In this document: positions 10,301 through 22,300 of the stretch, in pieces
Layout of the letters: each line of letters starts with the position of its first letter
Numbering within the stretch: position 1 is the stretch's first letter
Assembly (NCBI GenBank): GCA_946811185.2
Contig: OX328109.1
Coordinates: 34,828,129 to 34,892,128 of the forward strand
Origin: Hippopus hippopus
Taxonomy: Eukaryota > Mollusca > Bivalvia > Cardiida > Cardiidae
Direction of reading: 5' to 3'
Length of the DNA stretch: 64,000 nt
Made by a program: the position numbers and the translations under genes
The notes under the pieces: generated by a model
What the model saw: only the letters and a program-made list of their open reading frames with translations
What the model was told of the DNA's origin: nothing
Databases searched by the model: none

Positions 10301-13300
10301 TTTAGAGATTTGCTTGAAAAATTATTTCATTACTATAACTTTATTTCATCAGATACAGGTTTTTTAAATCTTGTCTCAAAAGAACAAAAGAAAAGGACCT
10401 TTGTAATTCCTTCCTCTTTCCCCACTCCAGCATGCATTTATATAAATGTATTAAAAAAACGAAAGTGATTTCATTTTCGGAAAAGTATTTCACACTCAAA
10501 TAAGTCATAAATGGTAACTTTTTAGGTACAGGGAGGAAAGGCAGACGCAAGGGAAGCACGCCCACGGGTGACAAAGCCGAGACAGAGTCAAGTAAAGGAG
10601 AAGTTCCCCCAACCCCTGAGGTTACAGATGCTAAGCCTGAGGGCGAGGAAGGTGAAGAAGGAGGAGAGGAGAATGAAGAAGACAAAGCACCCAAAACTGT
10701 AAGTATGGTGTGTTTTATGTTATCTCTTCACCAGATGACAAAATTCTTTCTGAGCTTCAAAAGTCTGGAAATCATTGTGAAGATGACAATCTGTTATTGT
10801 ATGATCGGTCCAAGTGTTAGTCGCTGACAGAAAAAAAAAAGAATTGTATAACTAGGTAAAAAAATCACTCTAAAAAAGTCACTCTATCTTTTGTTTACTT
10901 TTTAGCTGGATTTAAAATTTATTTTTTTGCGAGAGACTAACACTGGGACCGACCGTACAGTAACAGATTGTGATCTTCACAATGATTTCCATAGTTTTAA
11001 ATATTATGACTTAGATTTAAATCCATTTTTTACTTTGGGCCTTTAATCTGTGCCATCCTAAAAAGCCTGTCTTAGCCAATGATGCTCAAGACATTACGGT
11101 ATCGGATATGAAGCTCAGTTTCTGAACTTGATCCACTCATCAACATTTCATGAAGATTATATGGACACATAACATAAAAGAGCTGCAGATAAAAGGGAGG
11201 AGGGGGTTTCACCGAATTCTAAAAATAACACATTTTTTCTCTCTAAAAGGTTAAAACCTTTTGTTGTAGATACTCATTATAACCGTCTGAATGACAGAAG
11301 AACAAAAGAGATATTATGCCTTGAATTCTGTACCTATGATAACTCTCTCTCTCTGTCTCTCTCTGTCTGTGGATTTAGGATAAGACTGCATGTTTTGTGC
11401 AGTCTGATCTTGACCATACACTATCAACAAAAGCAACAATAGTTGTGCAATGCATTCCTTCATTTTTTGAGTCAGATAATAAATACATTAAATCATTTTG
11501 GACAAATTGTATAAAGTAGGATGGCTGTTGACCAAGTTTGTTTTGATGATTTGCCAACTTTGGTGTAATGTTATAATTACGGACATGTACGTTTTATAAT
11601 CTTATTGGACAACTCAGAACTCAAAGATTCAACACTCTCCTAGATGACCAAATTCAGAACTTGTCAAAACTGAAAGCATTTGCATGTGACAAATTAGAAA
11701 AGGTTCTAATGATCAGGTTTGTCTTTGAAAGATTTATCTCTTTACCAAATGAGAAAAATGTAGACTTCACCAAATCAAAAGCATTTGTAGATGACAAAGT
11801 GAAATGATTGGATTTGTCTAAAAAGGTTAGAAAATAGTTCGGGAAAAGGAGAAAAGGCTGGTTACCAGCATTTTCTCCTATACCCACAATGTTTTCAAAA
11901 GCTGTCTTCCTAAAGATCATTGAAACTTAAGATTGTAAAGAATTGAATTATGACGGGAAACCTTTTTATGCAGTCTGATCTTGACTTATACTTGCAACAT
12001 AAAGAGCCACAGTTGAAATAGACTCTTTATTCATATACCACACAATCTAGTGTTTCAACAGCCCTAGGGGAGAAGCCTTTGAAAACCTTGTAAGAAAAGG
12101 AGAAAATGCTGGTAAGCAGCATTTTTTCCTTTTCCGACAATATTTATGACCATTTCGAAAATAAATATCATCATTTAGCCACATTTACTTGTGTCATCTG
12201 CAAATGCTTTCAATATAAACCATTCCTAAGTCTGGCATTGTGGTAAATGGTTAAATACTTCAGAGCAAATAGTATTGTGGCAACCATGTAATACTAGAAG
12301 ACAATACTTACAAAAAAAATTACAACATTTTTTTCTTCACATTTCAGAAAATAATCCTCCAAAAAGTGATTCGTACCTACCTCTACATGTGCTACCAATT
12401 CCTTCCGGAGGAGTTTGCCGACCAGGACTGCGTGTACTTTATCAGAAATACTCCGGGTATGGTACCACTCCCCAACAGTAAGGATGAAGCCCTGGAGACG
12501 TTGCCCAATTATTTTGAGACTGGGCTTCTCAACGGACATTCTCTAGTCATGTTGGAACATATAATCTCTCAGGTATGCTGATCAGTATCTTCAATTCAGA
12601 AAGATAAGTTATCTTGTTAAAAAACCCATCTCCTGTCCTTAACATCCTATGATAGAAGAATCTAAGGTAGAAGGATTTTGAAAACATTTGTAGCAAAAGC
12701 TGGTAAGTAGCAGTTTTTCGTTCTTTATTACCATTAGTGCTTTCTATCCATTCAAAGACAAATTCAATCACTTAACCATTTACCAATCAATCCCTTGTGT
12801 AAACAACCTGAAGAAAAAAGTCTTTTGAAAAAAGGCTGGTTACCAGCATTTTCTACATTTCCCATAATGTTTTCTACCCTTTCTAAGAAAAATTCTGCTG
12901 TCTTCGAATGCTTTAACTTTGGACAAGTTTTAAATTTTGTCGTTAAGTGAAGAGTTAATCTACATTTAGTGTCAACTGTAGTGATTGTGAAGCTGAAGAC
13001 TTTTTTTTTTTTATGCCAGACCCATGTTGATTCCATTCTCGACTTGTCAAATTATGTAAGCATTTGGAGAAGTCACTCATAATTGGTTCTTTTCTGCATG
13101 CCAGTGATGATAACAGTGGTGATTACTGATTCTCTGTGTAAAGTATGAGACTGATGATGCAGTCAGTAGTATACATGACTTGAAACCAGGGGGTTGAAGG
13201 ATTGAGGATAGTCATTGTGACAGGATTCATTCATCTCTCAAAAATTATCATTGTTTCAACGATGGTTATGTGGGAAAACAGCCATTGGCATGGAAAGAAT

Positions 13301-16300
13301 TTTGTTCACAGTACTGTTAGAAGAAACTGCTACAGGAAAGCATGGATAGGTACCCATGCTGCCATAGTATTACTGAAATAATGTTGAAATCAGCAGTGAA
13401 CACCACACAAACCAGACAAACAAGTGCAGTATGTAACATCACCATATCCTATTTCTTTCCCCCTCAGGTTTACATGCCTTTGTTATCATTCAACCAACAT
13501 AAGAATGGAGAGGCAAAACCGGATGTTCGTAGTCGTCCAGAAACTAGATCGTCAATGAAACCTGACACACAGGATGAGGAGAAAGACAAGGAAAGTGAAA
13601 AGAAAGTGAACGTAGCAGAGTCTAGAGCTAAAGCCATGTTACGAGATGAGTTTCTGATCAGTATGCAGAAATTTGCCTCCAGTATTACAAGAACAATTCA
13701 ACAAATTGAAGGAGAAGTTAGGCTTGAGATTCCTGATCTAGAACTCAGTGATAACATTGATGAAGTAGTTGCTAATGCAGAACTTATGGATCAAATCCGT
13801 GAAATTTGTCATGAATGGACCAGACTAGTCAGAACTGCTCTAGAAGTGCAGATCAAAAAGGTTCCACAAGGGAAAGGCCCACTGGCTGAGATTGATTTCT
13901 GGAGAGAGAGGAATGCAGCTCTAAGTGCTCTTGTTGAGCAGTTGAAAATTCCAATGGTTGCTAAAATGCTTGAAGCTTATTCTCATTTGGAATCTGACTT
14001 TGATGATGTGAAATCAGAACTGAATAAGTATTACGTTGAAGCCAAAGACAATGTGAGGTTCTTGTCAACCCTGGAACGTCATTTCAAAAATATTACCCAT
14101 GGTGCAACATTCCAAGTTGTCATAGAAACCATCCCATCCATGATGAATGCCCTGAGAATGGTTTGGATCATTTCCCGCCATTATAATAAAGATGAGAGAA
14201 TGGTTCCCCTCATGGAGAGAATTGCCTGGGAGCTGGCTGAGCGTGTTGATAAAGTTATCAACATAAGAACTATATTCAAGTAGGTCATTTAATTTACAAC
14301 CTCCTGTGAACATTTGTTTATATTATACCTCGCTGCACTTCGGTCCATATAACATCTTTGGTCCGACAGACCAGTCCGTAAACTTCCATCAGCGTCATGT
14401 TAATCGATTCTTGCAAAAGACCACATTTGAAAACATTGCAGGAAATAGAGAAATTCTTTATGAGCAATTATTCCTTTCAGAACTTTTGCTACAAGCAATT
14501 GATTTGTGAGTTTTCTAGATTGTTTTCTAATGTGGTCATGTCTTAATTCTGATTTCATGTTGACCATTCATATGTTACTGAGTTGTTTTTAAAGTTGTCT
14601 ACTGCAAATCTGGTTCAGAGATAGTGAGTTAAAACTGTTCTACAAACTTCCATGTATTACGACCCTAAGGAAGAGAGCCTATGAAAACATCTTGGGAAAA
14701 GCAGAAAATACTAGTTAACAGTATTTTCTCCTTTTCCCACAGCGTTTCTGCACTTTCAAATATAAATCTCATCATTTGAACCACATTTAGTTTGTCTTTC
14801 GCATCTGCTTTCAGTTTTTGCAAGTCAATATTTCTTTTCTGTTAAAGACTTTAATTTGAAAAGGGGTTTAACCCTTTACCAAACAATCCCTGGTTTTCAC
14901 GACCCTGGGAAAGAAGGCTTTTGAAAACATTGTGGAAAAAGGAGAAAATGCTGGTAACCAGCATTTTCTCCTTTTCCTACAATGTTTTCTATCTTATCAG
15001 AGAACTTTAGCTCATTTCTGTCTATTTTGAATTTGTTGTCTGCAGATGTTTTGAATTTGTAAGAGTCTAAATTTTGTGCAGTCCACTCAGGCTGACCTAG
15101 GTTGAAACTCATTGCTTTTGGTCAGTTTTCTGCATGTCAAAGAACCAGTCTACATCATTATTCAGTTGGTTGTTACACAAAAAGAATTTTTAGGATCCAG
15201 ATTTGTGTGATGCCTTGTTTGGTATAGTATATCATGGATATGCATTAAACCCCCTTTCTGAGAGCACATTTCATTTTTATCTATTTTTTATTGCAGAGAC
15301 ACAACAGACGATGTGAAAAGAAGAACATCAGAAGCAAAAAAAACGTTACAAGTCTGGAAGGACAGCTACTTTGAAGTGAGAGCTAAGATTGAACAGTCAG
15401 GCAGGGATCAGAGATGGGAGTTTGACAGAAAGAAACTGTTTGAGAGGACAGATTATATGTCCAATATATGCCAGGACCTTTATGATGTGGCCCAGGTACT
15501 ACTTGAATTCAGCAGTTGTAATATCAATATTTTATTCTTATCCCTTTACAAAGCAACCCCAAATTCTAATTCTTTACAAACAGCAAATTTTAGACAAGTC
15601 CGAATTGAAAGTAATTACAGAGACAGATTATATAGGATTGAAAAGTGGAAGTTTCTCTTGAAAGAGGTAGAAAACGCTATCCAAAAAGGATAAAAGTGTT
15701 GGTTACCTGCATTAACTCCTTTTTTGACAATGTTTTCAAAATCCTTCTTCTTCAGGGTTGTTAACATGCAGGGAAGACTGTGTGGTAAAGGGTTAATATG
15801 CCTGAGGAAGAAGGCTTTTGAAAACAAGAGTCCAAAATATCTTGGGGAAAGGAAAAAATGCTAACAACCAGCATTTTCTACTTTTCTCACAATATTTTGG
15901 ACTCTTTCAAAGACAAATATAGATATTTAGGACTTTCTAAACTTGTCAAAAATTTCATATTTCGACAAGTTAAAAAGGTAAATAGTTAATAAGAAACTGT
16001 AGATGTATGTGCCACAAATTTTAAATGATTCATTATAAGTATTTAGAAATTGCCTCCTTTAATGTTTATGTGTTATTCATCTTATGGTGGTTATCTGTAT
16101 TTTTTCATTTTCCTATAATGTTTTCAAACATCTTTTACCTCAGGGTCATTAAATATTGAGATTGTGCAGTAAAGGTTTGGATAAAATTGTTCCACTCTGC
16201 ATCACGGATGCCCCATTTTGTCACAAGATGTTATATCTTCATACAAATATATGAGCCATGCCCTGGCAAAAGAAGGTTTAATGCTTTTCTGTGATGCATG

Positions 16301-19300
16301 ATACCAAGCAAGTCATTACATAATTATAGATCCATAATATCCACTTAGTGTAACAATCGACTAGATCTGGAGGTACAATGGTCCTTTGACATGCAGAAAA
16401 TTTACAAGTAGCAAAAAGTTTCAACCCATGTCAGCCTGTGCAGGTTCAAATGAATTCACCCACATTGATGTGACTTATAGTTATATATGAATTCTCGTTG
16501 CTTTCTTCCAGGTTTTGGAGGAGTTTTACAACATCTTTGGTCCAGAGTTGAAGGCTGTTACAGGAGATCCCAAGAGGATTGAAGAAGTTCTAGTCAGAGT
16601 GGACGCACTTGTTGTGCCACTAGAAGAGGTAGAGAAAATCCACATATATTTTTTTTTTTTTTTCAAATGGGTCTTTGTTGAAAGGTGTTGTATGCAATTT
16701 TCAGCAGAATGTCAGTCACGAAAAAAGCTATTTAACCCATTACCACAAAATCCCAAGTTTTGACAACCCTTTTGAAAACATTGTGGGAAAAGGCAAAAGT
16801 GCTGGTAAACAGCGCTTTCTCCTTTTTGACAATATTTACTGATGCTTTCAGAAACAATTCCAATCATTTGAACAATATTTAATTTGTCATCTGCAAACAC
16901 TTTTAATTTAAACCAGTCTAAGTAATTTTTGTGTTGTAAAGAGTCAAATAACCAAAATATAAACATTAAAGCTTTATCAAAGCAAGAAAGTATGTACTGT
17001 AAAATCTTGATCAATTGAATCCAAAAAGAGATCATGAAATTACTTTTAGGCCACTTCCAACAGTATTTTAGCTATATCTCGGCAACCACTCACCTCCCAA
17101 CACAAATAAAGTTCACAGTACCACATGAATTGAAAGACTTGTGATATTTTCAATTTATGTGAAGAAAATGAATAATTTCTTTTAGGTTACCTTTGATCCA
17201 TTCATGATCCGCCATGCGTCGCCCTGGAAAAGTGTAATGGACCATTTCAACAGAGAGGTTTTAGCCATCGAAAATGAAGCCAAAAACTTTATTGATGAGT
17301 CCTTCCAATCCTTGCGATCAGCAGAGGGCGCTTTCAACATGCTGTTGAAATTCAAACACATTCGATCTAGGAAGGCCATCAACGACCAAATGATGCAGAA
17401 ATTCCGAGACATTTTAGTGCAGTATCAGAAGGAGGTAGACACGATGGATAACCTATTTCAAACACAAAGGGAAAGTCCTCCACTACACAAAAATCACCCG
17501 CCTGTGGCTGGCTCAATATATTGGGAGCGATCATTGTTTCATCGAATAAAACATGTGATCATAAGATTTCAATCTATGGAGGACATGATGACCACAGATA
17601 TGGGAAAATCTGTAAGTGTAATAAATAGGAACCATGCTCTGGCAAAAGGGGGCTTAATACATCTCCATGATGCGTTATACCAAGCAAGTCATCATATAAC
17701 TATAAAGTCAATTTAGTCTAACAACCGACTGAAACTTGAGTTGATGGGTCCTTGGATATGCAGAAGATTGACCAATAACGAAAAGTTTCAGCATAGGTCA
17801 GCCTGAGCTGAATGCGCAGGCTGACATGGGTCGGTACTTTTTGCAGATGCATTAAGTTCCCTTTTCATGGAGCAAGGCTCTTAGGTTTTTTGGCGTCTCA
17901 AACTAAACCATCCCCAGATCCGTGATTTTTACGACCCAAGTGAAGATGTCTGTGAAAAAGATTGTGGGATAAAGAGAAAGGCTTTTAAAAAGCATTTTCT
18001 GCTTTGGCCACAATGTTTTCTATCCTCTCAAACACAGGTGTCATGATTTTAGGCATGGTTAATTTGTAGTATGCAATGGTTTCAATATGGGTGGGTTTGA
18101 GATTTTGTCTGATGATAAGGGGTTAGTTCCCTTTTAACCCTTTACCATACAATCCCAAGTTTTACTGACCTTGAGGAAGATGGATTTTGAAAACGTTGTT
18201 TAACTCTTTACCAGACGACAAAATCTTAGACTGGTCCAAATTGAAAGCATTTGCAGACGACAAAATAAACGTGACTCAGAAATTGAAATTTGTTTCCAGC
18301 AGGGTAGAAAACATTGTGGGAAAAGGAGAAAATGCTGGTTACCAGCATTTTCTCCTTTTCCCACAATGTTTTCAAAAGGCTTCTATCTCTGGGTCGTAAA
18401 AACCAGGGGTTGTTTTGTAAAGGGTGTTACCAACATTTTCTCATTTTTTCACAATACTTTCTACCCTCTAAAGAACAATTTCCAGTAGTTGACCCATATT
18501 TTATTTGTCATCTGCAGATGCTTTTGAATTGGATAAGTCTAAAATCTTGCCATTTGGTAAAGAGTTAAACAGTATATCAAGTCATTATAGTGACCAGTCA
18601 CCTATTCATGTATCTGTGATGATCCTGAACCAGAGGTATTCACAACACTGTTTCTAAGCTGCTGGCTGCCTTGCCTTGTAAAGATAGTTGAAACAATGTG
18701 CAGTTATGAGAAAAGAAACTGCTCACTACAATTTTCATTAATTTTGGAAAGAATTTTCCATCTCAGCTGATCAGATTGAATGTCTTGGACTTAAGACTTA
18801 GAATTCTATATTAAACTTAGTAGTTTTTGTAAAGAAAAAAAATGGTGAATTTTATTTTTAACCCTTTGCCAAATAATTCCATGATTTCAGTCCCTCAAGG
18901 AAAATAAGCTTTTGAAAGCATTGTGGGAAAAGGAGAAAATGCTGATAATCAGCATTTTCTCCTTTACCCACAATGTTTGCCACCCCTTAGAAGTAAATTT
19001 CTATCATCTTAGTCACATTTAATTTGTCGCCTGCAAATGCTTTCAAAATGGACAGACTAAAAAGTAGTTTTGGGTAAAGATTCAAACTGTAACCACACAA
19101 AGCCCGAGTTTTAAAGACCTTGAGGAAATGACCTGTTGAAAACATCGTGGGAAAAGGAGAAAGTGCTGGTAACCAGCATTTTCTCCTTTTCCCACAATGT
19201 TTTACTGCCTTATCAATGATACCATCATTTGGACCACATTTAGTTTGTTGTCAGCAAAACGCTTTCAATTTTGACATGTCTGTGCCATTTGGTAAAGGGT

Positions 19301-22300
19301 TAAAGAGAGATTTTTTTTGAGAAAGAGTGAAATTCAGTTCTTACATTTTCACAGACCAGGGCCAAATACCTCAGTGTCGGTAAGCAGATGAAGATGTACG
19401 AAGATCAGAAGTATGAGATGTGGAGAGAGCATGTCGAACAAGTACTCCCATCCTTACTCAAGCGTAATCTCATCGTCAAGCCAACGCAGGCTCAGCAGTT
19501 ACAGCTTCAACAACAGCAAGCCCAGGAAGACGGTCAGGAAGGAGAGGGTAGGTTTTGGGTTTGTTACAGTCTGAGAAAAGAAATTAAAGATATAACTTTA
19601 AATTCTGTAAATATCCTGAAGAAGTTATAAAACAAAGCTTTGTTCAAGAATTTTCAATGACTATCATACATGTTGTTACAGATTTTATTCCATTCTTTTA
19701 CATCCTAAAAGAAATTTGCAGCAGACATCCTTTCAAAGTTGGGGCAATCAAGATAGACTAAGGTTGAATACTTGAAAAAATTTCATGATGTTGTGGCAAA
19801 AGGGGAAATTTCTTGCAGTGAGCAATTTCCCCTTTTGCCACAGTATTTTCAAAAGCGGTTTGCTGCAACACTGGGGGCAGGGGGTAGTAGGCTCCTGTCA
19901 CATGACAATTTATCAATAAATACCAATAAACTAAAGACTCTACTTGTCAGTTAGCAATCTTCCTTAGTGAGTAAAAGAGTAGACCTATTGATTAAGAGTC
20001 GAATCATATTTGTTTTAAAACAGTTGAACGAATTGTTCAAAATCAGTTGATAAGCTATAATAATAGCAAAAAATATCTCAATCTTACATGATGAACTCCA
20101 TAAAAATTGATGCAAGTTATTTGTGTTAAGTATCAACAAACCATAGTATGCATTTATGGAAACTTGTTAACACTTGTAACAAATTTGCTGTTGACAATTT
20201 TAAAAATATCCTTGTGAAATAAGCATGATTGGCATGAATTAAGGTTTTATGCATGATTGTATTTTAAAAATGTGGTAAAAGGAGAAATTGCTCATTGTAA
20301 GTATTTTCTCATTTTTACCTGAATCACCTCAAAAGTTGTTTCTGATACAACCTCGATTGAGTAGTAGTTATTTCAACAGGTTTAAAACTCAAGATTACAA
20401 TGTACAAATGTAGGGTCATTTTCCCAAAGATGAATGAGATTTCTTTACCTAATTAATCCTTTACCACACAATCCCAAGTTTTAAGGACCTTGAGGAAGAA
20501 GGCTTTAGAAAACATTGTGCAAAAAACAAATTTTAATTTTTGAGTCACATTTGTTGTTTACAAATGCTTTCAATTTAGATAAGTCATAAATTTTGTTGTT
20601 TGGTAAAGAGTTCAGAGCATGATAAAGTTTACATTTTGGTAACTTGATAGAAATTCGCCTTGAAAGTAGTCAAGAGAAATCCTCACCCACTGATGAGCTG
20701 CGTAGTTTGTCCAGTCCTTACAGTCAGTCCCGCAGTGCACCCACACCCCACACTGTTAGTCAGGTCCCCACCCAAAGCTGTAAATATCCTGCACTACATT
20801 GTGCTCATGAGTGAAATGGGGATGGGGCAGTCAGGGTCAATTCACCAGCCATTCTAATGCATTCTAATTCTAATTTTTAAGAATTTTATGTATTGTAAAG
20901 GAAAGCTATTTCTGATTGGCTATACCATTTTTGATTAAACCAAATGGTTTTTATACCCCCGCAAAACGAATGTTTTCAGGGGTATACTGGAATCAGCCTG
21001 TCTGTCCGTGTGTTTGTCCGTCCGTGTGTCTGTGTGTCCGTTCGTCTGTGTGTCCGTCTGTGTACAAAATACTGTCAAAGCACTGGCGGGGGTATAAAGT
21101 CACATTCAGTGACAGCTCTAGTTCACTCAGAAGTTGTGTTACTTACTGAATTTAGAATTAGACTATTTAGAATGGTTTGTGAATATGGGGCCAGTTGATA
21201 AATGGTGGAAGAGGTTTTTCATATTTTTTTTTGCTGTCACTTTTAAAGACTACCTTGCACAATCAGTCAATGTATTTTTGGCTTAGTCCTGAAGGATAAG
21301 CTGGTGGTGTTCTTAGTTTCCCTGTGTCACGATTAGTTCTAGGGCTGGTTCTTGATTGCTGACTTCTGAATGATGCTGCCACATATTGAGAGACACATGA
21401 GACACAGTTATCAAACTAGCCTTGATATCACCATAACTAGGCTGGCTGGATGTTATAATTTTTTTCAGTAAAGTAAGCTCAATCCTAGCCATTGTTGGAA
21501 AGGGGGAAAAATGCTGATAATCAGTATTTTATCTTTTTACCTTAATGCTTTCTACTCTGTCACAGACAAGAGTCACATTTCAAGCACTGCCAGCTAATGC
21601 TTTCATTATGAACAAGTTGAAAGTCTGTTCTATGGTAAAGATTTAAGTTAAAATGCCATCCACTAATATTTAATCACTTTTGCATCATAATCTGTGAACC
21701 ATGGTACAAAATAACTGAATTCAACTTTTTTTAATTGTAAGCATTCATTAGTAATGTTTGCATCTCTGTAAAAAATAAGAAATGTTACTGTCCTTTCTTA
21801 CAGTATGTCAAATAGACTCTATATCTGAGTTTTCATGTTGGCATATAGAGCTTTTCAGGTATAGAATATCATTTGATTCTGTTTGCAGAAAGCACATATG
21901 TTTGTGATTTTTGAAAGCACATATGTTTGTGATTTGACTTTTATTCACTCTGAATTGTAAGAAGATGAGCAAATGAAGATACGCACTTGTTAATGGACTA
22001 TTTTCTATATTTTGTTTTCTTTATGTACTTTCATACTTATCAGAGTAAGTTTTTATCCAGATTTTATTTCCAAGAGTGAGCCTTTTTTAGTAGATCCATT
22101 ATATTAACTCTGTGCTGGAGTTTTTGTCTCCTTTGCAAATATTACGGTACTGTTGTTGCCACCATGAGGATCATCCTCTGTTATCATTATTTGGAAATAT
22201 ACTGTTGTATGTAAAAGTGCTTAAAGTACTCGACAGTAAAATGAAAGTAGCAGCTATCTCTGAAAATTGTTGTATTGTAAATATTGGTGAAGTTTGGTGT

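Noticed and set aside
10341..10694. Antisense Ser/Pro-rich reading frame
   Set aside because: It is the complement of acidic exon 3 of DNAH10 and has no independent support.
13342..13467. Upstream extension of the exon 5 reading frame starting with ATG
   Set aside because: The frame runs through a SINE fragment and the CCCCCTCAG acceptor; exon 4 joins in phase at 13468.
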